Shown here piece by piece: positions 17,953-26,406 of a stretch of 64,000 nucleotides of DNA; position 1 is the stretch's first letter, and each line of letters opens with the position of its first letter. The position numbers and the translations under genes were made by a program. Location of the stretch: assembly GCA_937901445.1 (NCBI GenBank), contig CALDHY010000048.1, positions 1-64,000 of the forward strand, read 5' to 3'. Below the pieces are notes generated by a model that saw only the letters and a list, made by a program, of their open reading frames with translations, was not told where the DNA came from and searched no databases. This DNA is from an uncultured Selenomonadales bacterium (GTDB taxonomy: Bacteria; Bacillota; Negativicutes; Selenomonadales; Selenomonadaceae).

Positions 17953-18798
17953 ATGGAAAGAAAAGTTATAACTGAAGTGAAAGGTTATCGCACGCAAGAC
18001 GGCGACGGCGTAAATTTGGTTAGAGTTTTGGGCAATGAAACAGTTCAAGACTTCAATCCGTTTTTAATGCTTGACGCCTTCGACTCCAAAAATCCTGAAG
18101 ATTATATCAAAGGTTTTCCAATGCATCCGCGCAGGGGGATTGAAACGGTAACGTTCATTTCTAAAGGCGTAATGGTGCATGAAGATCATCTTGGTACAAA
18201 GGCAACGATTCACGACGGCGAGGCGCAATGGTTGACGGCGGGCTCCGGCGCGTTTCATTCAGAAATGCCGCAACCTGCGGAAAGAATGTTGGGCGTGCAA
18301 CTTTGGTTAAATCTTCCGGCGAAAGATAAATTGACAGCCGCGCCTTTTTATCACGGGATTTTAAATTCAGAAATTCAGGAAATTCCGTTTGAAGGCGGCA
18401 AACTTCGACTGCTTACCGGCGATTATAAAAATTATCATGGCTTTGAAGGAAAATATTTACCGCTGAATTATTATGACATTCATCTTGACGCGGGAGCAAA
18501 AATTTCTTTAGATTGTGCGGGCGATGAACGCTCGGTAATGGTTTTCACGCTTGAAGGCGCGGCTATTGTTTCAGGTAAAAAAGTTGCCGCCAAAACTGCC
18601 GCAAAATTGGGCAATGGCGATACTGTAACGATTGAGGCGGAAAATTCGCCGATTGAAATTTTGTTTATGGATTCAATTAAATTATCTGAAAATGTGGCGT
18701 GGCTCGGTCCAATCGTTATGAACACTAAACAAGAAATAATTGAAGCGTTTACCGAATTGGAAAAAGGAACTTTCATAAAAGCGCAGACAAATTATTAA
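17953..18798 (+). CDS. Pirin family protein
   Basis: 281 aa bicupin. The N-terminal cupin carries the metal ligands in FPMHPRRGIETVTFI, HEDHLGT and GSGAFHSEMP. Pirins are iron-binding quercetinase-like proteins or redox sensors. It starts at ATG 17953 behind TTGGAGG and is under the MarR gene. Its 3' end has been tandemly duplicated. Confidence 0.93.
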   Translation: MERKVITEVKGYRTQDGDGVNLVRVLGNETVQDFNPFLMLDAFDSKNPEDYIKGFPMHPRRGIETVTFISKGVMVHEDHLGTKATIHDGEAQWLTAGSGAFHSEMPQPAERMLGVQLWLNLPAKDKLTAAPFYHGILNSEIQEIPFEGGKLRLLTGDYKNYHGFEGKYLPLNYYDIHLDAGAKISLDCAGDERSVMVFTLEGAAIVSGKKVAAKTAAKLGNGDTVTIEAENSPIEILFMDSIKLSENVAWLGPIVMNTKQEIIEAFTELEKGTFIKAQTNY

Positions 18799-18811
18799 AT
18801 CTGAAAATTTT

Positions 18812-18978
18812 TTGAGGCGGAAAATTCGCCGATTGAAATTTTGTTTATGAATTAGAAAACGTGGCGTGGCTCGGTCCAATCGTTATGAACACTAAACAAG
18901 AAATAATTGAGGCGTTTACCGAATTGGAAAAAGGAACTTTCATAAAAGCGCAGACAAATTATTGAATCTGAAAATTTT
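18812..18978 (+). pseudogene. Tandem duplicate of the pirin 3' end (fragment)
   Basis: 167 bp repeat of 18632-18811 with near-identical sequence except a ~13-bp deletion after TTGTTTATG, which breaks the frame. Both units begin with TTGAGGCGGAAAATTCGCC, and the following terminator stem begins TTGGGGCGGAAATTTCGCC. The duplication probably arose by recombination between the coding copy and the terminator stem. Confidence 0.9.
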
Positions 18979-19009
18979 TTGGGGCGGAAATTTCGCCCGT
19001 TTTTTTTTT
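18979..19009 (+). terminator. Rho-independent terminator of the MarR-pirin unit
   Basis: GGGCGGAAATTTCGCCC hairpin followed by ten T residues. Confidence 0.88.
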
Positions 19010-19010
19010 G

Positions 19011-19044
19011 CAAAAAAATACCGCGCAATTTGTAAAACGCGGTA
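19011..19044 (-). terminator. Rho-independent terminator of the DUF362 gene
   Basis: Minus strand TACCGCG / CGCGGTA arms with a 12-nt loop, then seven T residues. Convergent with the pirin terminator. Confidence 0.82.
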
Positions 19045-19055
19045 CAACAAAAATA

Positions 19056-19165
19056 AAATCGATTTTAAGGCGTCTGACGTGCCCTGTGAGCGGCGTTTCC
19101 AGTATTTTTATATAAATATACCTAAAAAATATTTTGACGCCCAAATGAGCCGTTCAGGGCGTTTT
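19056..19165 (-). repeat. ~110-bp dispersed element, copy 2
   Basis: Minus strand GAACGGCTCATTTGG, ATATTTATATAAAAATACT, CGCTCACAGGGCACGT and TTAAAATCGAT match copy 1 (6313-6423) in order. It lies between the DUF362 gene and its terminator, so it would be in the 3' UTR. Confidence 0.6.
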
Positions 19166-19178
19166 AAATCAAAATTCT

Positions 19179-20231
19179 TTAGTCAATGGAAATTAATTCA
19201 TATTGAGAATTGCCTAAGCCAATATTTCTCATTGCGGTAAGTTGGTGCAAGCCGTGCCTTGATTCGATACGCTCGCGCAGGTCTTTGCTGTCATTCGCAC
19301 TGTAAACAAAATCGCAACACGCTTGATCTATTGCCAAAATATCAGTTGAGGCGCACATTCCAATATCTTTCATTGTAGGTTCAGCCGCCCCTGTACCGGC
19401 GCAGTCGCAGTCAACGCTCATTCTGCGCATAACATTCAAAAATACAATGTGCTTGCCGAAATGATCACAAGTAGCCTTGCCGCTGTCTGCCATAAGTTCC
19501 ATAAATTCATCTTGTACCGGCATATTGTGCGCCCAATCTTCGCCCTGTGGCGGCATATTTGTACCGGTGGTGTAGCCGTGAACTTGACGCTTGCCCATTT
19601 GCCCGCTTGCCATTCCAATAGCAATATTTTTCAAACTGCCGCCGAAACCGCCCATTGAGTGTCCTTTAAAGTGCGTCAAAACAATTACTGAATCATAATT
19701 GCGCAGATTTTTTCCGAGAATAATACTTTGTAAATGTTTGCCGCCGATAATTGGAAATTCGGAGCCGCCCTCTTCATCCATAATATCGACAGGGCAGAAA
19801 TTCCAGCCGTTGACGCGCAAAGTTTCCTTGTGTCCTTCGGTTGTATAGCGGTCTCCAAGATACATTGTATTTGTTTCAATAATGTTTGAATTGGGAACTT
19901 GCGCCTGAAATTGGCGTACCATATCACGCGGCAAAATGTTCGGACCGTTTTTCTCGCCGGTATGCAATTTAATTCCGACTTTACCAAAAATGTTGTCATT
20001 AACCATTTTGTAAAGTTTAATCAAATTGGCGGCGTCAATTTTTTTTGTGAAGTAGACTTTAGCTGCCGAGCCGCTGTAATTTGTGCCGGTAACATTTTTG
20101 CAAGCTACAACCGGTGCATGAGAAATTTTGATTGAACTTGCCGCCTCTGCTTTTTGTTCAAGAGTGCCAAGAGCCGCCGTTGCCGCCGCCACGCCAGCCA
20201 TTTTAAATAAATCTCTGCGCGAGATATCCAT
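19179..20231 (-). CDS. Exported DUF362 protein with Tat signal
   Basis: 350 aa. The N-terminus MDISRRDLFKMAGVAAATAA is a Tat-type signal (SRRDLFK) ending near AEA. The rest is a DUF362 domain, rich in conserved blocks (KLHTGEKNGPNILPRDMV, VLTHFKGHSMGGFGGSLKN, RRMSVDCDCAGTGAAEPT). Its conserved Cys/His/Asp residues suggest a metal or Fe-S site, but the reaction is unknown. It is about 60% alike (by eye) to the signal-less protein at 27713. It is driven by a MerR-type promoter shared with the divergent regulator. Confidence 0.85.
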   Translation of the reverse strand: MDISRRDLFKMAGVAAATAALGTLEQKAEAASSIKISHAPVVACKNVTGTNYSGSAAKVYFTKKIDAANLIKLYKMVNDNIFGKVGIKLHTGEKNGPNILPRDMVRQFQAQVPNSNIIETNTMYLGDRYTTEGHKETLRVNGWNFCPVDIMDEEGGSEFPIIGGKHLQSIILGKNLRNYDSVIVLTHFKGHSMGGFGGSLKNIAIGMASGQMGKRQVHGYTTGTNMPPQGEDWAHNMPVQDEFMELMADSGKATCDHFGKHIVFLNVMRRMSVDCDCAGTGAAEPTMKDIGMCASTDILAIDQACCDFVYSANDSKDLRERIESRHGLHQLTAMRNIGLGNSQYELISID

Positions 20232-20268
20232 TTGAAAATTCCCCTTTGCTAAATTTTTTTTGTGTGTT

Positions 20269-20299
20269 ATTATAACAGCCGACAGTTGCTACCGTGCAA
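20269..20299 (-). promoter_or_regulatory. MerR-type promoter 1 (19-bp spacer)
   Basis: Minus strand TTGCAC (20294-20299), 19-bp spacer containing GGTAGCAACTGTC, TATAAT (20269-20274). The over-long spacer and central dyad are hallmarks of MerR-activated promoters. It drives the Tat DUF362 gene. Confidence 0.8.
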
Positions 20300-20324
20300 G
20301 AAATTTTTTTGAGGTGAAATTTTT

Positions 20325-20723
20325 ATGTACACGATGAAAGAAATTTGCAATTTAACCGGCTTAAGTTATGAGACACTGAAATTTTATTGCAATGAAGGTT
20401 TAATCCCCGATGTTAAGCGAGATAAAAACAATTACAGGGTTTTTGACGATTATAATTTGAACTGGATAAAAAGTTTGCAGTGCCTAAAAAATTGTGAAAT
20501 GAGTATCGCCGAAATGAAAGAATATCTTGCAATGTGCCTTGAAGGTACAAAGTCAATTCCCGCTCGAAAAATTATGCTTGAAAAAAAACAAGCCGCCCTG
20601 CGCGACAGAATTAAAAATTTGCAGGCGGCAATAGATTATATTGACCGGAAACAAAATTTTTATGACGAAGTTTTGAGCGGCAAAGTTGAATACAAAAGTA
20701 ATTTAATTCGGCGTGAAATTTAA
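20325..20723 (+). CDS. MerR-family transcriptional regulator
   Basis: 132 aa: an N-terminal MerR winged helix (YTMKEICNLTGLSYETLKFYC, GLIPDVKRDKNNYRVF) and a C-terminal coiled coil (LEKKQAALRDRIKNLQAAIDYI). There is no large effector-binding domain. Cysteines at about 26, 47, 51 and 65 might sense thiol-reactive stress, as in the AdhR/NmlR type; this is inference. Divergent from the DUF362 gene; three promoters with matching operators lie in this island. Confidence 0.9.
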   Translation: MYTMKEICNLTGLSYETLKFYCNEGLIPDVKRDKNNYRVFDDYNLNWIKSLQCLKNCEMSIAEMKEYLAMCLEGTKSIPARKIMLEKKQAALRDRIKNLQAAIDYIDRKQNFYDEVLSGKVEYKSNLIRREI

Positions 20724-21676
20724 ATCTGTCTTTGCCAAAAATTTACAGCGCGGTTAATCCAGCCTTCAGCAACCGTACCTTCACCAAGTCCGAAGCCGTG
20801 CGGTAAACCTTCAAAAATTTCAATTTCGGCGGGCGTACCGTTCGCAAGAATTTTTTTAATTCGCCGTTGCATAGTCCGCCAATTTGCAATTCCGTCACTT
20901 GTACCGACGCAGTTATAAGTTGGCGGCTCGTTGCCGTAAACTTCAGAAAGTCCCGTGTACTGCATAATCACAGCGGCAGGGCGCGGGGATTTTTTTTCGC
21001 CGAAATATTCAGTACCTAAACTGCCGAGCCACGCCGCCATTCTTGCGCCTGCACTTCCGCCCCATAACGAATAATTTTTTGTGTCAACTTGCAATTCTGC
21101 CGCGTGTTCGTGAATAAAAGAAATTGCGCGCGCCAAATCTTCACAAGCAGTTTGAGCATTGGGGCGATAAATCAGTGCAAAGACGTTGTAGCCGCGTTTT
21201 GAAAGTTCCGGCGCGTGCGGGAAACTGTCATGCATTGCGCCGACGTAGTAAAAGCCGCCGCCCGCGTTACAAATTGCAAATTTTTCATTTGGCTTGCCTT
21301 TAAAGAAAAACAAGCCGGTATTTCTTTTGCGCGGGTCAGATTTTTTTTCGGCGTCAGTGTAAATATCGTAGAAAATTTTTTCGCCCGCGTCAGCCTTTTC
21401 CTTGAAATAATTTACAATTTCAACGGTTTTTTGAGGATTAACATTACTGTACCACAGTAAAACGTTTTCAAGATTTTTCAAAGGGGCGTTTGTGTCAATG
21501 TCGATATTCGCAGGGAAAATCAAGCGTCCGTAACTTCCAAAATTTTTATAATTGATAACGTCAATAACTTTTGTATCCTGCGTAAAATTTTTCATTTCTT
21601 CGACGCTCCCCGATTCTGCATTTTGACAGCCGCCAAAAATTATCGCCGCCAACATTAAAATTAAAATTTTCATCAT
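20720..21676 (-). CDS. Lipoprotein alpha/beta-hydrolase (esterase)
   Basis: 318 aa. The N-terminus MMKILILMLAAIIFGGCQN ends in a lipobox (FGGC), so it is probably a lipoprotein. The fold is that of an esterase/acetyl-xylan-esterase-like hydrolase with nucleophile elbow WGGSAGAR, YNVFALIYRPN and a C-terminal His in GLPHGFGLG. It overlaps the end of the upstream carboxylesterase by 4 bp and the end of merR (convergent) by 4 bp. The substrate is unknown. Confidence 0.85.
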   Translation of the reverse strand: MMKILILMLAAIIFGGCQNAESGSVEEMKNFTQDTKVIDVINYKNFGSYGRLIFPANIDIDTNAPLKNLENVLLWYSNVNPQKTVEIVNYFKEKADAGEKIFYDIYTDAEKKSDPRKRNTGLFFFKGKPNEKFAICNAGGGFYYVGAMHDSFPHAPELSKRGYNVFALIYRPNAQTACEDLARAISFIHEHAAELQVDTKNYSLWGGSAGARMAAWLGSLGTEYFGEKKSPRPAAVIMQYTGLSEVYGNEPPTYNCVGTSDGIANWRTMQRRIKKILANGTPAEIEIFEGLPHGFGLGEGTVAEGWINRAVNFWQRQI

Positions 21677-23367
21677 TCATAATCCGGTTCAAAAATTTTC
21701 ATTAATTTTTCGTCGTGATGATAGCGCAATACAGATTTATTATCCAAAATCATTGTTGCGCCGCTTTCACGGGTAAAGGGCGTCCATTTCGGTAAACCTT
21801 TTGCATTTGGGTTGCCCGTCCTTGCAAAGTTTATCCACGCTTGAGAAATTGTATCTGCAAGTTTGTAAGCCTCTTTGGTTGCGCCCGTTGCCTCCGCCGA
21901 AAGTTCAATGTTGTTAAATACAAAAGGAATTTCCGCGCAGTGGTACGCCATTGCAAAGCCGCCCATCACGGGAGTTTCCCATGTGAAGACGTAGTTATAA
22001 ACCGGCGCGGCTTGATCTGATTTTATTCTTGCAGTTTTTAAAGCGCGTGTCCTCATCCAAACATCAGGGTAAAGTGCATTTGCCAAAGTTTTATCAGGGT
22101 ACGCCTCTTTGAACGCCGCCTTGACAGCCTCTGCATTTGCGCCGTATTTTTCGCGCAGTTTTTGTTCAACTTGTGAATCGCTCCAATTATTTTTATTGTC
22201 AGTTTGAGAAGTTGCCATAGTTGCCCATTGGTCAATCGTTGTCCATTCGCTAAAAGCCGTGCCGATTAAAAGCGGAACATTATTTACATTTTCTGAAAAA
22301 CCGTCAACAACGGGATTTTGTACAACGTTCACGCCGTCGATTATTGGAGACCAGCCGTTATCGCCTTGATAAACTTTTTCTGCGCCAAATTCTTTTGCGG
22401 CTTGAAGATAGGCGGCGTTTGCAGCGGCTGAAAGTTGTTCATAGGGAATTGTTTCAAGTTTGTAAACTTCAGCGGCTGTAAGATTTAAATTTTGCAAAGT
22501 CAATTCTGCAACTCTGCGCGAAGTGTCTTGAGTTTGCAAACTCATTCCAATTAACTCAACCGCGTCGCTTTGATTTATCGCCTTGTGAAATAAACCTTTC
22601 GCTGCCGGCATTGCAGTTAAAGCCAAAATTTTTGAGCCGCCGCCGGATTGTCTAAACAAAGTTACATTATTTTTATCGCCGCCGAAATTGGAAATGTTAT
22701 CGTGAATCCACTCAAGCGCGGCAACTATATCAAGTACGCCGTTATTGGCTGAAGATTTATATTTTTCGCCGTAAGCCGACAAATCCAAAAAGCCGAGGGA
22801 ATTTAATCTGTGATTTATCGAAACAACTACAACATCGCCTTTTCTTGCCAAATTTTCGCCGTCGTAAACATCCTCAACTTGTGCCGAACCCATAAAAAAG
22901 CCGCCGCCGTGCAACCACACCATTACAGGGCGTTTCTTGCCGTCGTTAATATTCGGCGTCCAAATGTTCAAATTTTGGCAGTCTTCACTTTGCGGATAAT
23001 TGCGCGGCTCCCAGTGCGGCAAATACCAATGTGGCGGGAAAATATCATTTTTTTCATCAGTAAGTTGAGGCGCAACCTTGCCGTAAGTCATAGCCGTTTT
23101 AATTCCGCTCCAAGAATCGACGGGACGCGGCGGCATAAATCTTTCAGCCTGTGCATATTGAACGCCTTTGTAATTGTAAATACCTTTATGAATGTAACCT
23201 TGCAATTTGCCCGCCCGCGTTTGAACAACTGCAATATTCGGCGCGGCTACCATTTCGCCTTGATACGCCGCCGAAACTTGAGGCAAATAATTTTTTTCTG
23301 CCGGACTTCCCGCAAATAAAAATCCTGCCGCCGATAAACATACTGCAACTTTCAAAAATTTTTTCAT
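21673..23367 (-). CDS. Secreted type-B carboxylesterase with altered nucleophile elbow
   Basis: 564 aa with a signal peptide (MKKFLKVAVCLSAAGFLFAGSPA). Carboxylesterase family features are QSEDCQNLNIWTP, PVMVWLHGGGFFMGS and GNPNAKG near the end. The elbow, normally GESAGG or GQSGGG, reads FRQSGGGSK: the first Gly is Arg (codon AGA, one change from GGA). The catalytic Ser remains, so activity is uncertain. It lies directly after the broken HNH element, whose remnant ends 4 bp before this start. Confidence 0.88.
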   Translation of the reverse strand: MKKFLKVAVCLSAAGFLFAGSPAEKNYLPQVSAAYQGEMVAAPNIAVVQTRAGKLQGYIHKGIYNYKGVQYAQAERFMPPRPVDSWSGIKTAMTYGKVAPQLTDEKNDIFPPHWYLPHWEPRNYPQSEDCQNLNIWTPNINDGKKRPVMVWLHGGGFFMGSAQVEDVYDGENLARKGDVVVVSINHRLNSLGFLDLSAYGEKYKSSANNGVLDIVAALEWIHDNISNFGGDKNNVTLFRQSGGGSKILALTAMPAAKGLFHKAINQSDAVELIGMSLQTQDTSRRVAELTLQNLNLTAAEVYKLETIPYEQLSAAANAAYLQAAKEFGAEKVYQGDNGWSPIIDGVNVVQNPVVDGFSENVNNVPLLIGTAFSEWTTIDQWATMATSQTDNKNNWSDSQVEQKLREKYGANAEAVKAAFKEAYPDKTLANALYPDVWMRTRALKTARIKSDQAAPVYNYVFTWETPVMGGFAMAYHCAEIPFVFNNIELSAEATGATKEAYKLADTISQAWINFARTGNPNAKGLPKWTPFTRESGATMILDNKSVLRYHHDEKLMKIFEPDYE

Positions 23368-23371
23368 TTCG

Positions 23372-24021
23372 TCAATCCCCTTGATTTAATGAATTTTTCA
23401 AATTCACTTTAGTTTCAACGTTTTTATAAGTTTTGCCTAAAATTATGTCTAACATTGTTCTGAAATCAACGTTAAATTTCTTCGCCAATGAAGCTGTACC
23501 AAATTCTTTATCGCCAAAAATATGAACACGACGACACCACACAGCTTCTTCATTAGTGAGTTTAGCATTACTATTTTCTTCTCCGTATTTTATCAGACCA
23601 ATTTTTAAAGCATGTTGACTGTTTTCGGAATAGGTAGTCCATTCAAGATTATTGATACAATTATTCATTTTGTAACCGTCAATATGATTTACGGTCGGTT
23701 TATTTTCAGGATTAGGAATAAAAGCTTTAGCAACTAAACGATGAATTTTGTAATTTTTGTAATTACCGTTATAGTACAACTGAATACGAAGATAGCCACA
23801 CTTTTCAAGCGCGGGCTTTAAAATCTTTATTTCTCCGCAAAAAAACTCCGCACTCTTCCATAATTACTGATTTCATAACGTCCGTTACCAAATTCAATTT
23901 TTTTCCATTCTTCGCCGCTTAAATTTTCCTCACCGAAAGGATAGCACAACATCAATGCTGCATACGCCAATTTGTAATCCTCATAACGTGCATTGCGTTT
24001 GATACGCTCATTTTCTGTCAT
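23372..24021 (-). pseudogene. NUMOD4/HNH endonuclease, frameshifted (element A)
   Basis: The N-terminal NUMOD4-like part (NLSGEEWKKIEFGNGRYEIS, NYGRVRSFF) stops at TAA 23827. The next frame continues with GEIKILKPALEKCGYL, KIHRLVAKAFIPNPENKPTV, NHIDGYKMNN and a C-terminal HTH (SLAKKFNVDFRTM). The break falls at a run of seven A (23839-23845, plus strand); one additional base restores one continuous protein like the intact copies at 28899 and 30924. It is either a natural slippage pseudogene or a sequencing error. Confidence 0.85.
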
Positions 24022-24147
24022 TTTTAATCGCCTCCAACGTGTTTGACAAACAACGCTTTGGCAACTAAAATATAAACACCTTATCGCCTTAGCGTGTTAA
24101 GTTTACTTTGACAATCAAATTCTAACACGAAGGTTTGATGAGGTAAA
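24022..24147 (-). promoter_or_regulatory. Promoter and structured leader of HNH element A
   Basis: TTTACC (24142-24147), 17 bp, TAGAAT (24119-24124). A leader of about 95 nt follows, with CGTGTTA/TAACACG, ACGCT/AGCGT plus GGC/GCC, and TGTTTGTCAAACA stems, then GGAGGCGATTA before the ATG. The same order, motifs and SD occur at 29496 and 31578. Confidence 0.7.
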
Positions 24148-24153
24148 GTTTTG

Positions 24154-24342
24154 TTAGGAATATTTTTTGGGAATTTGATAAAAAACATAAGCGTGGTCGC
24201 CGTGCAAAGTTTTGCCGTCTTCAGAAGCGATTGTACCGCCCGCCATAAAACTGCCTTGATTTACGATTGTAACAGGTTTCATTGCAAACGCTGTACCGCA
24301 AATTAAACTTGCCGCCGTCAAAGTTGCCAAAAATTTTTTCAT
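24154..24342 (-). pseudogene. N-terminal remnant of an exported alpha/beta-hydrolase-like gene
   Basis: 62 residues with a signal peptide (MKKFLATLTAASLICGTAFA), then VTIVNQGSFMAGGTI and HGDHAYVFYQIPKK, the opening of a family of exported hydrolases. It stops just where the HNH element's promoter begins, and no continuation is found downstream. SD AAGGAG at the start and a MerR-type promoter (24377-24407) show it was expressed. A short functional secreted peptide cannot be excluded. Confidence 0.6.
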
Positions 24343-24376
24343 TTAAAATTGCTCCTTCGTAAAATTTTTTGACGGT

Positions 24377-24407
24377 ATTATAAATATCGGCAGTTACTGC
24401 CGTGCAA
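24377..24407 (-). promoter_or_regulatory. MerR-type promoter 2 (19-bp spacer)
   Basis: Minus strand TTGCAC (24402-24407), 19-bp spacer with the perfect dyad GGCAGTAACTGCC, TATAAT (24377-24382). Best-formed of the three sites. Confidence 0.85.
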
Positions 24408-24414
24408 GCTTTTT

Positions 24415-24933
24415 TTATTTAAGTTTTTGAAATTCCGAATCGTCGACTTCTTCAAGCCATTCTGTAGTAACGCCCTTGACTTGTTGCATTAAGGCGATAT
24501 GTTGAAAACCGGAATTGGGAGCCGCGCCGTGCCAATGCTTGACGCCCGCCGGAATTGTGGCAGTTTGTCCTGGTAAAAGTTCATGCGGTTCTTCGCCCCA
24601 AATTTGATAATAGCCGCGCCCTGCCGCCGCAATTAAAACTTGGCAAGATTTATGGTGAATGTGCCAAAAAGTATGTGCGCCGTGAGCAAAAGTTACGTTG
24701 TAAACCGGCAAATTTTTATCTTTTGAAAGATTGGAAATGTAACTTTGCCCCGTGAAATATTTTGAGTAAGTGTCGTTAGTTTCGCCTATTGGTTGAATTG
24801 CGCCGCCAATTCTTGAAAGTTCCTTCAAAATTGATTCAGATTCAGCTTGTGAAGGTTGCGCGGCAAAACTCGTATTTGTAAAAAAAATCGACGCGCCCAA
24901 AATGCCCGCCGCAATAATTTTTGAAATCTTCAT
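24415..24933 (-). CDS. Exported cupin-domain protein
   Basis: 172 aa from ATG 24933 (AGGAGG upstream); the frame extends to 24984 but without an SD. The signal peptide is MKISKIIAAGILGASIFFTN...SFA. A single cupin has metal ligands in FWHIHHKSCQVLIAAAGRGY and VKHWHGAAP, resembling small cupins annotated near carboxymuconolactone decarboxylases. It is the last gene of the MerR-controlled unit starting at 28657. Confidence 0.85.
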   Translation of the reverse strand: MKISKIIAAGILGASIFFTNTSFAAQPSQAESESILKELSRIGGAIQPIGETNDTYSKYFTGQSYISNLSKDKNLPVYNVTFAHGAHTFWHIHHKSCQVLIAAAGRGYYQIWGEEPHELLPGQTATIPAGVKHWHGAAPNSGFQHIALMQQVKGVTTEWLEEVDDSEFQKLK

Positions 24934-25002
24934 CTGAAAAATTCCTCCTACAAAAAAAGAAAGTTCCTGCCAAAAAATTTGCAAAAACTTTCAAATTAAA
25001 AC

Positions 25003-25518
25003 TCAAATATTTTTTTTCGCCCAAGCAGAAACTTCAGCTTCAGAATTTTTAGCCTCCGCGCCGTGAATTGCAAGCCCGCTCAAAACTTCAGCCGCCGATA
25101 CAATTTTTTTTATAAAACCGATACTGCCGCCTAAGCCGCTGCCCTCGTGCGTTGAGAACGGAATAATTTTTTTGCCGCCGAAATTATATTTTTCAAGGAA
25201 AGTAGCAACAGCCATTGGCGGTGCGCCCCACCAGCAAGGGTAGCCCAAAAAAATTGTGTCGTATTCGTCAATACTCGGCAGATAATTTTTGAGTTCGGGA
25301 CGCGCTTTTTGGCGGAGTTCATCTTTTGCAACGTTGGTACATTCGGTGTAATCGACGGGATATTTTTTAACGGTATCAATCTCGAAAAGTTCGCCGCCGA
25401 CCGCCTTTTGAATAAATTCTGCAACAATTTCGGTATTGCCCTTTGAAAGATTTTTTATACTGCCGTTGACGTAATTTTGCCCTTTGCGGGAATAGTACGC
25501 AATTAAAATTTTCGCCAT
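25003..25518 (-). CDS. Flavodoxin family protein
   Basis: 171 aa, FMN-binding flavodoxin fold: ILIAYYSRKGQNY at the N-terminus, GYPCWWGAPPMAVATFLEKY and a C-terminal SGLAIHGAEA region. Of the type found with SDR, cupin and aldo/keto reductases in anaerobe stress operons. It lies 6 bp after an NTF2-like gene. Confidence 0.88.
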   Translation of the reverse strand: MAKILIAYYSRKGQNYVNGSIKNLSKGNTEIVAEFIQKAVGGELFEIDTVKKYPVDYTECTNVAKDELRQKARPELKNYLPSIDEYDTIFLGYPCWWGAPPMAVATFLEKYNFGGKKIIPFSTHEGSGLGGSIGFIKKIVSAAEVLSGLAIHGAEAKNSEAEVSAWAKKNI

Positions 25519-25524
25519 AAAAAT

Positions 25525-25974
25525 TTACGCTCCCAAAACATGTTTATCGCTGATGATAAAATGAGAAGTGCGCGCGGCGATTAACCATTTGCCGTCAACT
25601 TTTGCATATTTGTCTTCGTACCAAATGAAATTGTCGCTGATAAATTCTTTGCCGTTTTCTTCAGTAACGAGCGCGGCGCGGCAGTACAAAACTCCCTCTG
25701 CTTTATCGCCGTCAACTTTAATGACGTGTTGCCCGTTCATATGATGAGAACGACGCACAGCCGCCGTAAATTGGCTGAAAATTTTTTCCAACTCTTCGAC
25801 GCCGTGAATATCAAACGCCAATGTTTCGCCCATAAAAACTTTAACGCGAGTATCTTTAGTAAAAAGTGCCATTTGCGCCGGTACGTTAATTTCCAAATTT
25901 GAAAACTTCCCGACCAATTCTTGAATTTCCATTTTTGCCTGCATTTCTTCCAATGTCATTTTTAAAACCTCCAA
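25525..25974 (-). CDS. SnoaL/NTF2-like protein
   Basis: 149 aa with a SnoaL-like cone fold (MALFTKDTRVKVFMGE, RRSHHMNGQHVIKVDGDKAE, WYEDKYAKVDGKWLI). These bind small hydrophobic ligands or act as isomerases. It lies between two redox genes, 3 bp after another NTF2-like gene; function not assigned. Confidence 0.8.
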   Translation of the reverse strand: MEVLKMTLEEMQAKMEIQELVGKFSNLEINVPAQMALFTKDTRVKVFMGETLAFDIHGVEELEKIFSQFTAAVRRSHHMNGQHVIKVDGDKAEGVLYCRAALVTEENGKEFISDNFIWYEDKYAKVDGKWLIAARTSHFIISDKHVLGA

Positions 25975-25977
25975 AAT

Positions 25978-26397
25978 TTATTTCATCAATCCCAAAGATT
26001 GGAAAAGCCCCATCATACCCTGCGCGGCTACGTCATTAATAATTTTGCCGTCTTCATTGAAATAGTAAAAATTCATACAGCTGAAAGAAAATTTTTTGCC
26101 GCTTGCCGGAAAATTCATAAAATCACCGTCGTGCGTGCCGGAACAAATCCAACTTACGGCAACTTTATCATCTTCAACCGCCGTATCAACAATTTCCCAA
26201 TGAATATCTGAAAAACTTTTGCGCATAAATTCAACAACCGAAAGATAACCCGCGCCGCCGTAAAGTTTTTCATCCGAAATTAAGCTTGCAAATTCCGCTT
26301 TAGCGTCAATCAATTCTTCAGCAAGTTTTTTATCGCAAGTATTAATACAATTTTTGAAACGTTCGATATTTTTTTTGTTGCGTTCAATGTTATTCAT
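25978..26397 (-). CDS. NTF2-like / SnoaL polyketide-cyclase-type protein
   Basis: 139 aa with the ester-cyclase pattern (VVEFMRKSFSDIHWEIVD, CSGTHDGDFMNFPASGKKF). It is in the middle of the MerR-controlled operon, 9 bp after the SDR gene. It and the neighbouring SnoaL protein are distant paralogues; ligand unknown. Confidence 0.8.
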   Translation of the reverse strand: MNNIERNKKNIERFKNCINTCDKKLAEELIDAKAEFASLISDEKLYGGAGYLSVVEFMRKSFSDIHWEIVDTAVEDDKVAVSWICSGTHDGDFMNFPASGKKFSFSCMNFYYFNEDGKIINDVAAQGMMGLFQSLGLMK

Positions 26398-26406
26398 TTC
26401 ATCGCC

